DNA of 64,000 nt from positions 1-64,000 of the forward strand of contig NZ_JAUNLS010000008.1 of assembly GCF_030532325.1 (NCBI RefSeq), read 5' to 3'. Below, one piece after another: positions 1-8,571 of the stretch. Source of the DNA: Corynebacterium sp. Lineage in GTDB: Bacteria > Actinomycetota > Actinomycetes > Mycobacteriales > Mycobacteriaceae. Under the pieces are notes generated by a model. That model did not search any database and was not told the origin of the DNA. It was given only the letters and a program-made list of their open reading frames with translations. Every line of letters begins with the position of its first letter. Positions within the stretch are counted from its first letter, which is position 1. Both the position numbers and the translations under genes were made by a program.

Positions 1-433
1 ACCGACATGAGCACAACCCCGGGTCACAGATACACCACGCTAACGGACGCAACCGGTCCACCACGGTCCCGCCGGCCGCGACGATGTCGAGGGCGCGGAT
101 GAACTCGTCGACGTCGGCCACGCGCTCCTTGAGCAGGTAGCCAAAGCCGCCGTGCTCGATGAGGGAATCCAGGTAGCTCGCCGCCACGTACTGGCTCAAC
201 ACCACCACCGGCTGCTGGGGGCGCGTGCTGCGGATCTCGTGGACGGCGCGGAGGCCGTCGTCAGCCATCTGCGGGGGCATGCGCACGTCCGTGACGATCA
301 CGTCGAAGCCCGCCGGCGCCGCGCGCAGCTCGTCGGCGTCGCTCACGGTGGAGACCTCGTGCCCCAGCGAGAGCAAGAGCTGCTCGATGGCCGCGCGCAG
401 CAGCGCGGAATCCTCAGCCAGCAGAATCTTCAT
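1..433 (-). CDS. Two-component response regulator, receiver domain (partial)
   Basis: The first 125 or so residues are a CheY-like receiver: acidic pair in LLAEDS (residues 7-8), phospho-acceptor Asp49 in VIVTDVRMPP, and the conserved Lys in YLLKERV. Proteins of this type normally continue into a LuxR-type helix-turn-helix output domain and regulate target promoters after phosphorylation by the partner kinase. Its ATG overlaps the stop of the kinase gene (ATGA), so the two are translationally coupled. After GGTVVD the last 18 codons to the window edge no longer resemble the usual continuation of NarL/LuxR regulators. The output domain is therefore either outside the window or interrupted. Frame stays open to position 1. 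Confidence 0.85.
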   Translation of the reverse strand, partial: MKILLAEDSALLRAAIEQLLLSLGHEVSTVSDADELRAAPAGFDVIVTDVRMPPQMADDGLRAVHEIRSTRPQQPVVVLSQYVAASYLDSLIEHGGFGYLLKERVADVDEFIRALDIVAAGGTVVDRLRPLAWCICDPGLCSCR

Positions 434-1470
434 GGCAACTCCAATCTCAGGCACGCACCCTGGCCGGCGGCCTCCAGAGTGACGGTTCCTCCCAGCGCAG
501 CCGCCCGCTCGCTGAGGCCGGCGAGTCCGGTGCCGGAGCCGGACTGCGGCCCGCGGCCGTCATCGGTGACGCTCACCTTCACCCCGGAACGCAGGTCGAC
601 GTCCACTTCCACCCGCGTGGCCTGGCCGTGCTTGACAGCGTTGGTCAACCCCTCGGCCACGCAGTGATAGGCCAGCAGCGCCGGGGTTTCGTCGAGGGCG
701 CGGGCCCCGTGGCAGCGCAGGGTGGTCTTCAGGCCGGAGTGCACCAGCAGCTCCTCCAAGGCTGCCACCAGACCTCGGTCAAAGAGGACCTGCGGGGCAA
801 TGCCGCGCACGGTGTCGCGCAGGGAGGCGAGGGCGAGGCTGGCGTTGTGATCCGCCGCGTCGAGCGCCTCCTCGTTGCCCCGGCGCGCCGCGGCAAGGTT
901 GAGTTTGAGTGCGGTGAGGTACTGCTGGGGGCCGTCGTGAAGCTCGCGTTCGATGCGGCGGCGCTCGCCAGAGAAGGAGTCGATGAGCACGGCGCGGGAC
1001 TCCTCCGCGTTGGGGCTCAAGGCCAGGCGGGCCGTGGACACCGAGAGGAAGGACAAGAGCCTGCCTAGGCCATAGAGCAGGCCGAGGCCGAGGAAGGCCA
1101 GCGTCCACGTGGAGCCCAGGATGATCCAGAAATCGCTGGTCACGTAGCTTCCCAGGCGCAGCTCGCCGCCGGCGAAGGGCGAGACGAACAGCACCACGAT
1201 GATAAAGCCCAGAAAGAGCCACACCGCGAAGGCGGCGCAGCCGATGAGCAGTTGCAGAATCAGGTGGTAGAACTGCTGCCAATCGAACCAGCGGTGAGGC
1301 CGCCGCGGCGCAATGGGGGTGCCCAGCCAGCGCGCGCCGAAGCGGGCGACGTGGTCCGCGCCCGCCGCCACCAGGGGAATCCACGGCAGCATGACTACGG
1401 AGATCAGTAGCGCGGGCAGGAAGAGCACGCCCAACGCCAGACTCCACAGCACCGATTTCATAAGGCTCAA
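430..1470 (-). CDS. Sensor histidine kinase (HisKA_3 type)
   Basis: A 346-residue membrane sensor kinase. Hydrophobic segments fill about residues 1-30 and 75-150, with no large extracellular domain, as in kinases that sense envelope stress or a partner transporter. The dimerisation and phosphoacceptor box is RRRIERELHDGPQQ (His near residue 180), typical of NarL/LuxR-partner kinases, and is followed by a HATPase domain with TDDGRG and GTGLAGL. The TTG at 1470 has GGAGGGG nine bases upstream; the in-frame ATG at 1461 is less well placed. It sits directly upstream of its regulator and divergent from an ABC exporter, the usual arrangement of antimicrobial-peptide detection and resistance modules. 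Confidence 0.9.
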   Translation of the reverse strand: MSLMKSVLWSLALGVLFLPALLISVVMLPWIPLVAAGADHVARFGARWLGTPIAPRRPHRWFDWQQFYHLILQLLIGCAAFAVWLFLGFIIVVLFVSPFAGGELRLGSYVTSDFWIILGSTWTLAFLGLGLLYGLGRLLSFLSVSTARLALSPNAEESRAVLIDSFSGERRRIERELHDGPQQYLTALKLNLAAARRGNEEALDAADHNASLALASLRDTVRGIAPQVLFDRGLVAALEELLVHSGLKTTLRCHGARALDETPALLAYHCVAEGLTNAVKHGQATRVEVDVDLRSGVKVSVTDDGRGPQSGSGTGLAGLSERAAALGGTVTLEAAGQGACLRLELP

Positions 1471-1572
1471 CTGTATCGTCCCCTCCTGGCCGGCACAGTG
1501 GAGGCAGCTCCCCTAAATTCCGGCCAGCGGGCTCCATGGTGGGAAGACCTCACCCGGCGTGTACTGAGAGCC

Positions 1573-2190
1573 ATGACAGACACCATGACGTTGACAACGT
1601 TGACAGCGGAAAAGCTCAGCAAGAAGTACGGCAGGAACACCGTGTTCAAGGACCTCTCCCTGGAGATTGAGCCCGGGGAGTTCGTGGCCATCATGGGGCC
1701 CTCGGGAAGCGGAAAGTCCACGCTCCTGGGCATCCTCTCCGGGCTGGATAAGCCCACCTCTGGCCGGGTGAACGCGCCGACGCGCACCCAGCGGGCCTTC
1801 GTGTTCCAGGACTACAACCTGTTGGAATCCCTCAGCGCGCGGCGCAACGCGGAGCTCACCGCCACGTTCTCGCGCCGGCCGTGCACCCGCCGGCAGGTCA
1901 GCGAGGTCTTCGACTCCCTCGGGCTAGCCGGCCTTGACAACCGCCTGCCCGCCCAGCTCTCCGGCGGGCAGCAGCAGCGCGTGGCGGTGGCCAGGGCCCT
2001 GCTCGCCCGCGCGCCCTTCGTCTTCGCCGACGAGCCCACGGGCGCCCTCGACGAGTCCACGGCCGCGCTGGTCATGGAGCACCTGCGGCGCATCCCGGGC
2101 ACGGTGGTCATGGTGACGCACTCGATGGCCGCGGCTCAGCAGGCTGACCGCATCATCACCCTGGAGGCCCAGCGTGTCCGTGTGGCTTAG
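1573..2190 (+). CDS. ABC transporter ATP-binding protein
   Basis: A single nucleotide-binding domain of 205 residues from ATG 1573 (1585 is also possible). It shows Walker [10 protein letters not shown], the signature LSGGQQQR, Walker [13 protein letters not shown] and the switch His in VVMVTHS. This matches the MacB/LolD/BceA class that powers FtsX-like permeases. The permease gene begins inside its 3' end (17-nt overlap). The two-component system diverges from the same 100-bp intergenic region, so the likely role is efflux of, or resistance to, an envelope-active compound. The substrate cannot be read from the sequence. Confidence 0.93.
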   Translation: MTDTMTLTTLTAEKLSKKYGRNTVFKDLSLEIEPGEFVAIMGPSGSGKSTLLGILSGLDKPTSGRVNAPTRTQRAFVFQDYNLLESLSARRNAELTATFSRRPCTRRQVSEVFDSLGLAGLDNRLPAQLSGGQQQRVAVARALLARAPFVFADEPTGALDESTAALVMEHLRRIPGTVVMVTHSMAAAQQADRIITLEAQRVRVA

Positions 2191-3373
2191 TGATCTCGCA
2201 GAGAACTGGCTGTCCTGGCTCGCGCTGGGGCTGACCTGCGTTGTCTCCGCTGCTGGCTTCGCCGAGGCACTCGTGTTGCTCACCAGCACTAGCGACGCCG
2301 GGGCGGTGGGCGGCACCATCCTGGGCATGGCCATCTTCGCGGTGGTGCTGGTGACGTGGAGCCAGATGCGCTTAGTGGTGGAGGAGCACAGCGAGGTCTA
2401 CCGCAGCTGGCGGATGGTGGGCATGCCCGGCTGGCTGGTCGTGGCCCTCGTGCTGGGGCAGGCGGCAGTGGTCTCGGCAGCCGGCAGCGCCGCCGGCGCC
2501 TGGGTGTCCCACTTCTCCTTTGACTGGGTGGGCCGCACGCTGGGCGCGGAGCGCATCCCCACCGGGGAGCTCACGCTGAGCACCGGGGTGTGGCTGAGTG
2601 CTGTGCTGGTGTGCGTGTGCTCCTCGCTGCTCGGCACGCTCTTTGCCCTGCGTCGGGTCTTTACGCAGTCCAGCCCGCGGTGGGTGGCCCTCAAGGCCCT
2701 GCTGGGGGTGGCGGCCATCGGCGGCACGGTCTTCGGTGTGGCGCAGATCCCGGATCCCGATGACCGCCTCGGCGGCTGCATGGGGCTGGTGCTGGTGGTG
2801 GCGCTGATGACGCCTTGGGTGCTCCCGCTGCTCGATCAGTGGACCCGCGTGCTGGGGATCGCCGGCGCCAACGTCCGCGTGCGCAGGCGTTTTAGCTCCC
2901 CGCAGATCCTGCCCTGGGTGCTCGGCGGCGGGCTCATCGTCGCCGTGGGCTCCGGGCTGCGCGCCCTCCTGGCCGCCGAGGAGGGCCAGACCGTCTCCTC
3001 CTGGCAGATGTTCGTGGTGGTGCTCTCCCCCACCCTGGCGCCCTGCCTGGCCCTTGCCTTGACGACGTCCCTTCTCATGCGCCGCCGCATCTCCTCCGAT
3101 AGCCACGGGTTGAAGCTGGCGGGTGCGGTGCCCACGATGATCGCCCGGGTGCAGCTGCGGGAGGCCTGCGCGCTGACGCTGACCGCCACGGGGATCATCG
3201 CAGCGATGAGCCTGGCGGTGACGTGGCTGATCAATCAGTCCTGGTCCACCACGGGATTCTGGGGGTCCGCGCTGGCGATCACCGCGGCGGGCATCCTCTC
3301 CGGGCTGGCGCTGGTCAAGCTCGCGGTACTTAGAAACTCGAGGAGCCGCCCGCTCCAGAGAATCCCGAGCTAA
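2174..3373 (+). CDS. ABC transporter permease
   Basis: A 399-residue integral membrane protein that starts at GTG 2174, overlapping the ATPase gene by 17 nt. Hydrophobic stretches lie at about residues 15-35, 45-65, 85-110, 135-160, 175-190, 200-220, 245-265, 275-300, 330-350 and 365-385. That is consistent with an FtsX-like (bacitracin or macrolide exporter) permease of the duplicated type. No soluble catalytic domain is visible. Its last 44 nt overlap the 3' end of the convergent gene that follows. Function is inferred from pairing with the ATPase and the adjacent sensor kinase. Confidence 0.88.
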   Translation: MSVWLSDLAENWLSWLALGLTCVVSAAGFAEALVLLTSTSDAGAVGGTILGMAIFAVVLVTWSQMRLVVEEHSEVYRSWRMVGMPGWLVVALVLGQAAVVSAAGSAAGAWVSHFSFDWVGRTLGAERIPTGELTLSTGVWLSAVLVCVCSSLLGTLFALRRVFTQSSPRWVALKALLGVAAIGGTVFGVAQIPDPDDRLGGCMGLVLVVALMTPWVLPLLDQWTRVLGIAGANVRVRRRFSSPQILPWVLGGGLIVAVGSGLRALLAAEEGQTVSSWQMFVVVLSPTLAPCLALALTTSLLMRRRISSDSHGLKLAGAVPTMIARVQLREACALTLTATGIIAAMSLAVTWLINQSWSTTGFWGSALAITAAGILSGLALVKLAVLRNSRSRPLQRIPS

Positions 3374-4793
3374 AGCCGCTGTTGACGCTGCCCGCGCTGG
3401 CGGAGGCCTGCATGGCGGAGGAATTCCAGCTGCTCACCACGGCGTAGGGCACAAAGCCGTGGTAGCCCACGCCGGTGTAGAAGGCGGGATCGTCGATACG
3501 CGGGCGGGCGGGGCGATCGGTGGCCTTGTTCTGCCCGGCCAGCTTCGCCTGCACCTGATCGAAGAGGAAGGAGCTGCGATCGAGCAGCTCCAGGTACTGC
3601 TCCATGAAGTCGGGGGCCTGCACGTCGAGGCGCCTGGTACGCTCCGCGAGGGCCTCGGCGTCGGGGCGGATGAAGGGGTGCTCTTGGGCGGCGTCGAGAA
3701 GATCCTTGCGCAGCCGGTAGAGCTCGTAGTCGCGGGCCTTGGGGTCGGCGTGCTCCACGCCGAAAAGCTTGTCGATGTTGCCTTCCGCCGTCACCACCCG
3801 CTGGCAGGTGGACTTCGACGTGGCGAGCAGATCCGCCTGCTGCAGGAACTCTGCGTCGGGGGAATCCGCCTTCAGCCGCAGCGCCGGGCTCAGCGTGCTA
3901 TCCAGGGCGAGGAACTCATCGCGCAGGCTCTCCCATTCGTGGCGCAGGTGACTGTCCACGAGCTCCGATTCCAGCGAATGCGCGCGGACGTCAATGGCCT
4001 GCAGGCGCTGGGCGACGTCCGTGTACTTCTGCGTGACGTAATCCCAATCCTTCCGGGCGGTGAGGATCTTCTTCTGCCGGCTGCGGCGCGCGCCGCCGAT
4101 GCCACCGGCCACGCCGCCTGCCGCCACGCCCAGGCCGATGCCGCCGCCGACCATCGCGCCCACCCGGTCCCCCTGGGCGGCGTTGAAGCGTGCTTCCTGC
4201 GCCTTGTCGACGTCCAACGCCTCCCGCGCCCCGGCAAAGAGACCGCCCGGGATGTTGTTATCCCGCACGCCGGGCTTGATGGCCTCGATGGCCTCGCTCA
4301 GGTGCGCGTCGCCCTTGCGAAGTTGCAGGGCATCCGCGACGTCCTCACCAGCGAAGACGAAGGCCTGGCGGGGGTCGAGGCCCACGCCCACGAAGGCCTG
4401 GCCGTCGGCGAAAGTATCGTCACCGATGGTCTCGGGCAGGTGGTCGCGCAGGTAGTTCTCCACGGTGTCGTTGACGTTGTCGTCGTTGCGGGCAAAGACC
4501 ATGTAGTGCAGTTCGGTGACGACGGCCGGGGCGGTGATGCGGGGGGCGTCGCGAAGCATGCGCGCCTCGTCCTCGGGGCTGAGCACATCGTCCGGGTCGA
4601 TGATGTCCACCGCCACCGTGCTCTCCGCGGCCTCGATGGCAAAGTCTGCTTTCTCGGGGGTGTCAATCATCGCCCCAATGCCGAAGAAAGAACCGACGCC
4701 CACGAGCACGGCCGAGGCGCCAATGAGGGCGACGAGCTTGTCCGCGGACATCACCTGCGGTCCACGGCTGGCGGCGTAGGGGGCAATCTCCAT
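3330..4793 (-). CDS. DUF5129/TPM-like membrane-anchored protein
   Basis: 487 residues. A hydrophobic N-terminal segment (about 18-45) is followed by an extracytoplasmic domain (about 60-200). Then comes a Gly-rich hydrophobic stretch (about 212-235, GGGIGLGVAAGGVAGGIGG), a long helical charged region (240-430) and a Ser/Gly tail ending FSGAGGSSSF. The N-terminal domain with Asn/Asp-rich loops and the Gly/Ser tail recall TPM (YgcG) proteins; among actinobacteria this architecture is annotated as DUF5129. Function is unknown, and the envelope location is inferred. GGAG is suitably spaced before the ATG at 4793. It converges on the upstream permease gene and diverges from the next gene. Confidence 0.78.
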   Translation of the reverse strand: MEIAPYAASRGPQVMSADKLVALIGASAVLVGVGSFFGIGAMIDTPEKADFAIEAAESTVAVDIIDPDDVLSPEDEARMLRDAPRITAPAVVTELHYMVFARNDDNVNDTVENYLRDHLPETIGDDTFADGQAFVGVGLDPRQAFVFAGEDVADALQLRKGDAHLSEAIEAIKPGVRDNNIPGGLFAGAREALDVDKAQEARFNAAQGDRVGAMVGGGIGLGVAAGGVAGGIGGARRSRQKKILTARKDWDYVTQKYTDVAQRLQAIDVRAHSLESELVDSHLRHEWESLRDEFLALDSTLSPALRLKADSPDAEFLQQADLLATSKSTCQRVVTAEGNIDKLFGVEHADPKARDYELYRLRKDLLDAAQEHPFIRPDAEALAERTRRLDVQAPDFMEQYLELLDRSSFLFDQVQAKLAGQNKATDRPARPRIDDPAFYTGVGYHGFVPYAVVSSWNSSAMQASASAGSVNSGFSSGFSGAGGSSSF

Positions 4794-4878
4794 GGGATTC
4801 TCCGTTCGGGGGTTGAGCTGGAGCTTCTCTGCTCTACTTTAGAGATTTGGTAAGCGTTCTTGCCTACAATCGCCAGAC

Positions 4879-5466
4879 ATGGACCGTTACACATGGCACA
4901 GTCTCATCGATAACGACCAGAGCGACGAGGCCACCATCACCTTCTATGACCAGGGCCTCACAGCGACGGGAGTGCAGACAACCAGATCCTACCGCCTGCA
5001 CTGGAGCCTCAAAGCTCCTGAGGCGTGGACGACGCGCCGCTTTAGCGCCACGGTCGAGGGCGATGGATGGGCCCGCCGTCTGGACCTTGAACGCTCAGAA
5101 TCCGGGCGGTGGCACTGCGATACGGCGCTGTCCGGTACCCAACCCCAGGAGCTTGCCCAGCCGGGCTTCGACGATGCACGGGAGCTACTCGATGCTCGCG
5201 ATATTGATCTTGGCCGCTGCCCAATGACCAACACGATGCCCATTCGCCGGCTGGGACTGCTGGAGAAAGAAGTACCACGGACCAAGCTCATCATGGCGTG
5301 GATCGACGTGCCCTCACTGCATGTCATTGCCAGCGATCAGTACTATGCCTCGCACGATACCCACTCCGTTCGCTACGAATCCTGCACCAGAGGAGTCAAC
5401 GTGCTTCTGACGGTGAATTCCGCGGGCGTGGTCACTCACTACCCTGATTTGGCAGAATGCGTGTAA
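4879..5466 (+). CDS. Putative glycolipid-binding protein
   Basis: 195 residues, no signal peptide or membrane segment. The layout matches the putative glycolipid-binding family (PF06475-like): an aromatic-rich N-terminus (MDRYTWHSL), alternating beta strands with YRLHWSL and RFSATVEGDG, a central SGRWHCDTA, and the late strands MPIRRLGL, MAWIDVPSLHV and VLLTVNSAGVVTHYPDL. The ligand is unproven. It is a stand-alone gene between a divergent DUF5129-like gene and an acetyltransferase. Family assignment is from overall pattern and length, hence moderate confidence. Confidence 0.7.
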   Translation: MDRYTWHSLIDNDQSDEATITFYDQGLTATGVQTTRSYRLHWSLKAPEAWTTRRFSATVEGDGWARRLDLERSESGRWHCDTALSGTQPQELAQPGFDDARELLDARDIDLGRCPMTNTMPIRRLGLLEKEVPRTKLIMAWIDVPSLHVIASDQYYASHDTHSVRYESCTRGVNVLLTVNSAGVVTHYPDLAECV

Positions 5467-5546
5467 GGCTGCAGAGACAATAGTTAGCACTTGAAAAGCC
5501 TTCGCCTACTGCAATATAAGATCCGAAACATGGTAAGGGGTCGATC

Positions 5547-6140
5547 ATTAATTCTGGCTACACCACTCCTGTACATCTATCTGGCGATCACGTCACATTA
5601 GAACCGCTCTCCCTTAACCATGCCGATGGCTTGGCAGAAGCCGTCCGTGATGGAGAGCTTTACTCATTGTGGTACACGTCGATACCTCGGCCAGAAGAAA
5701 TGCAGAGGGAAATCCGTACGCGTTTACAGAAGCAAGAGGACGGACTCATTGCCGCTTATACAGTGCTCACTGTATCGACGGCGACACCTATCGGAATGAC
5801 CACGTTTCTCAACCCCGACACAGCTAATCAGCACATCGAAATCGGTTCCACCTGGATATCCGCAGCAGCACAAGGCACGAAAGTCAACAAGGAAATGAAA
5901 TTCCTCATGCTCCGTCACGCATTTGAGACTTTGCAGTGCGAACGCGTCGAACTCCGCACGCACCATATGAATAGGAAATCCAGAGCAGCAATCGAAAGTC
6001 TCGGCGCTCATCTTGATGGAATTCTTCGCCGTCACCGCTTACTCGATAATGGGACATGGCGTGACACGTGTGTTTACTCAATTTTGCGACATGAGTGGCC
6101 GACGGTGAAAGCAGGACTAGCAGCGACTCTAGCTCAATAA
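5547..6140 (+). CDS. GNAT N-acetyltransferase (RimJ/RimL type), start unclear
   Basis: An acetyl-CoA-dependent transferase of the RimJ/RimL group. It shows the N-terminal family strand HVTLEPLSLNHADGLAEA, the central PIGMTTFLN and IEIGSTWISAAAQGTKVNKEMK acceptor region, and the ending RVELRTHHMNRKSRAAIESLGA with DTCVYSILRHEW. The family N-terminus lies upstream of the first usual start codon in frame (TTG 5631). Between the in-frame TAA at 5517 and TTG 5631 there is no ATG, GTG or TTG. An ATT at 5547 follows AAGGGG by six bases and is shown here as the start. The alternatives are a mutated start or an N-terminally damaged gene. Confidence 0.65.
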   Translation: MNSGYTTPVHLSGDHVTLEPLSLNHADGLAEAVRDGELYSLWYTSIPRPEEMQREIRTRLQKQEDGLIAAYTVLTVSTATPIGMTTFLNPDTANQHIEIGSTWISAAAQGTKVNKEMKFLMLRHAFETLQCERVELRTHHMNRKSRAAIESLGAHLDGILRRHRLLDNGTWRDTCVYSILRHEWPTVKAGLAATLAQ

Positions 6141-6161
6141 TGTTATGTCCATGAACATATT

Positions 6162-6186
6162 GGACTCGGAGTCCAGTGACTTTTTG
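6162..6186 (+). terminator. Short palindrome with T-run after the acetyltransferase gene
   Basis: GGACTC-G-GAGTCC at 6162-6174 is followed by AGTGACTTTTT. It lies 20 bases after the stop of the acetyltransferase gene. The stem is short, so the call is tentative. Confidence 0.4.
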
Positions 6187-6208
6187 GACTGTTTCTAGTG
6201 CTGTTGGG

Positions 6209-6496
6209 TTAGCCTCGCTTTTTGCGTGATGGGCGTGGCCGGGAAAGCTCGGGTTTGATCTGCGGTGGCTGGCGGTGCCAGTGGCCTTGCACATAGCCGA
6301 TGTTGATTTGGCCTCCTGCGGGCCGGTGGGTCAGGGTGATTGGTAAAGGAAATGAAAAAAGCAATTCACCGTCGTGTGCGGTGAAGAATTCCGCGCGGTT
6401 ATTACTGTTGACTGTGCTGATGATGGTGCCTTGGGTGGTGGGGTTAAACCCGGCACTGGCTTTAACACCTTGTGAGGCTAACCATAATTCGGTTAC
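6209..6496 (-). pseudogene. C-terminal remnant of a transposase-like gene
   Basis: Reading the minus strand from 6496 gives about 95 open codons with a stop immediately before them. The peptide contains TELWLASQGVKASAG, GELLFSFPLPITLT and a basic ending RPRPSRKKRG. An open C-terminal piece with no start is what remains of a decayed gene. The late beta-rich extension resembles C-termini of IS481-type transposases in corynebacteria; this is a pattern judgement and uncertain. The piece neighbours other IS debris at 7.7 kb. Confidence 0.5.
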
Positions 6497-6607
6497 CTAT
6501 AGCTGCCCACGTGCTGGAGACAGAAGCCCTCTATTTAACGTGTTAAGTCTGATAAAAATCCGGTTCGTCAACTTGGATGAGTGACGAACCGGAGCGAATG
6601 TACTATT

Positions 6608-6742
6608 CTACTTTTTTGCAAACAAAACTCGAAGGCCTTTGCCTTGGAGCTTTGGATTATTTTCCATTCGCTTTTTTAGACCAAGGGCATAGCCAATGCT
6701 GCCCCCAGCAAAAACTACAATTGCGATGATCCACAGTGGCAT
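6608..6742 (-). CDS. Small membrane protein, possible immunity partner
   Basis: 44 residues: one hydrophobic segment (residues 3-21, LWIIAIVVFAGGSIGYALG) followed by a strongly basic cytoplasmic tail (KKRMENNPK, ending LFAKK). AGGAG sits six bases before the ATG at 6742. The gene begins 12 nt after the stop of the secreted protein gene upstream, so the two are almost certainly co-transcribed. A tiny basic single-span protein directly after a putative bacteriocin gene fits an immunity protein. That role is inference; no family is recognised. Confidence 0.6.
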   Translation of the reverse strand: MPLWIIAIVVFAGGSIGYALGLKKRMENNPKLQGKGLRVLFAKK

Positions 6743-6754
6743 GAGGTTCTCCTT

Positions 6755-7297
6755 TTAGCAGTGGGTAGATACCCATGTCCAGAATACGGTTTCGCCTGCA
6801 AGTGCTAGGCCAGCAATCACGGGGTTGACACCTGCTAGAGCTAGTACTTTGCCCCAAGCTGCAGCATGTCCTGCACCGACTAGGCCAACAACGTAAGGGC
6901 ATACCTGTTCTTTGGAGATGCGCTCTTCCATGGAAGCCTGTAGGCCGGCGATCTGTTCTGGGCTTGCTTCATTAAGACGAGCTCGAAGTGCTTGTGCGCT
7001 TTCCTCTGCGGTGATTGTTTTGGTTGAACCGTCAGGGTAAGTAGTAGTCACTTCTCCAGTGTCATTATTGATGGTTGCGGTAACTTCACCGTATTCATCA
7101 ACTGACAGTGTTTGAGTTGTGAGTCCATGAAGCTCGCCGCCGAGGAAAGCGGGAGTTTCGGCAGGATTTTGACTTACTGCACGTGTTTCTGTGAACGTTT
7201 GTGATGGTGGGGCTTGGACTGCCATCGCTGGTGTTTGAGCTGTCGACATAGATACAGCAATAAAAGCTGCAGCTAGGCCTTTCGCTACTTTATGCAT
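6755..7297 (-). CDS. Secreted bacteriocin-like precursor protein
   Basis: 180 residues from the ATG at 7297, chosen because AAGGAG lies just upstream and a clean signal peptide follows (MHKVAKGLAAAFIAVSM, AxA near residue 26). The middle (about 30-128) is hydrophilic. The last 48 residues are Gly/Ala-rich and hydrophobic, bounded by Cys133 and the C-terminal residue Cys180 (CPYVVGLVGAG, then ending FWTWVSTHC). A hydrophilic pro-region releasing a hydrophobic, cysteine-closed C-terminal peptide is the layout of halocin C8-like and class II-like bacteriocins. No established family could be named. The next gene, 12 nt on, encodes a 44-residue basic membrane protein. Base composition is lower in GC than the core genes. 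Confidence 0.6.
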   Translation of the reverse strand: MHKVAKGLAAAFIAVSMSTAQTPAMAVQAPPSQTFTETRAVSQNPAETPAFLGGELHGLTTQTLSVDEYGEVTATINNDTGEVTTTYPDGSTKTITAEESAQALRARLNEASPEQIAGLQASMEERISKEQVCPYVVGLVGAGHAAAWGKVLALAGVNPVIAGLALAGETVFWTWVSTHC

Positions 7298-7355
7298 TTT
7301 GCACTCCTTGGGGAACGATGATGTCGCTGTTTCCAGCACTTTTAGGGTAGCGCGC

Positions 7356-7510
7356 TTTACACCTGGATACATAGGTTAATTCCTATGTTAAATATCATAG
7401 TTTTGAAATTAACGAGGCAGACTTGTGAAAAACGTTACACCCTATTGTTACGTGTATTTATGTCAGTAAGTTACACGTGAAATAAGTCATTTTCTGCCAT
7501 TGTTTTACAC
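7356..7510. promoter_or_regulatory. Repeated TTACAC motifs upstream of the bacteriocin-like gene
   Basis: The AT-rich region upstream of the secreted-protein gene contains TTTACAC (7356-7362), GTTACAC (7434-7440), GTTACGT (7447-7453), GTTACAC (7470-7476) and TTTACAC (7504-7510). The third and fourth form the inverted pair ACGTGTA...TACACGT. This could be a regulator-binding array; function is not shown. Confidence 0.35.
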
Positions 7511-7679
7511 ATGGATAGTGGGATTTAGGCCTTATCTATACAGAAAGTGGTGGGCGTGGTGTTGCCGTCGGATGGTTTCCATATTGAAAGTCATATTGAC
7601 TCTGTGCCCGCGTTGGCGTGGGTGAAAAATTGACATGATGGATTGTCGTCGGGACAGCAGGCATTGGGCAAGATTGTAC

Positions 7680-7775
7680 AAGCCTTGCTTGCTGACGCGG
7701 ACGGTCTCGACGGTGTTCATAAAGGGCCACGGCATCGCGTTGAAACTCTTCGGAGTACTTGGAAATGGTGGTAGA
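7680..7775 (-). pseudogene. IS3-type OrfA remnant
   Basis: On the minus strand, TISKYSEEFQRDAVALYE is readable from about 7770 to 7720. This is the conserved beginning of OrfA proteins of IS3-family elements, before the helix-turn-helix. The frame then degrades (a shift near 7715), and no complete OrfA or OrfB follows. From 7532 to 8640 I see no intact gene. Confidence 0.5.
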
Positions 7776-8257
7776 TTACCTTTCTTCCCAGCCCAACTGG
7801 GCTGGATATCAGGCATCCACCAAATGGGGGTCAGGTCCCATAATCACTTCCTAGGCGCGATCCGGCCGCAACTACTTGCATGCAATATGACTCTTGACCT
7901 TTAGACGCTGCCAAACATTCAATACAACCATCGAGCCTGGATTGACCGCCTACACAGAAAGCCGCAGACACAAAACAAGGACGAAAAATCACGGCACCAA
8001 GCAAGGAGATTGGCCGAACCCTTCGAAAACAAAATTCAAAAGACGTGCCGAGCGGCGAAAACGGGATTTAGGATGTAAATCTCCACACTTGCAATCCTGG
8101 GTTAAGGGTCAGAAAGTGTGTCTGGGATCAGGGATTTCCAGGGTCTAACCTGGGCTTCCTGTAGAAATACATGCTCGCCAGGCATATATCGAGCAACTTT
8201 GCAGGAAATACCGGCAGAAGTGCTTTGTTGTGCTAGCGCTGCTTTTGCGAGGTGTAA

Positions 8258-8455
8258 GACGCAAGAGCAGTTGACAATGTCGCTTTCCTGACTCGACCAG
8301 GCGCGGGGAACCTACTAGCTAAGCCGCAGTTCAACGCTGGTGTTTGGGCGAATAAGTGGGCCCTCTCCTATGGAGACCGCCTCCAGGAAGCAGTATTAGA
8401 CGCCCTTGCCGCCTGGTGCCCCAGGGAAGGACTGCAGCAGCTCAGCAGTCTCTAA
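8258..8455 (+). pseudogene. Unidentified coding remnant
   Basis: An open frame of 65 codons follows a TAA and has no credible start. It contains AGVWANKWALSYGDRL and ALAAWCPREGLQQL before its stop at 8453. Codon use looks protein-like (GC-rich third positions), unlike the surrounding degraded sequence. It may be the C-terminal piece of a gene lost by rearrangement. I do not recognise the family, and it could be chance. Confidence 0.3.
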
Positions 8456-8571
8456 TCACAGTGAATACCGGGATCCACGACACGCCGAGCCAGACACACT
8501 TTTGACCCTTAACCCTCGACTGCCTACACATCAAGCCGAAGACTCTAAACAAGGCTGCCAGATCAGGACTA

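Noticed and set aside
6300-6584. 94-codon plus-strand frame in the accessory region
   Set aside because: It runs antisense through the transposase-like remnant. The hydrophobic patch is a by-product, and no ribosome binding site precedes it.
7894-8148. 84-codon basic frame
   Set aside because: No ribosome binding site, no family and composition like the surrounding degraded DNA.
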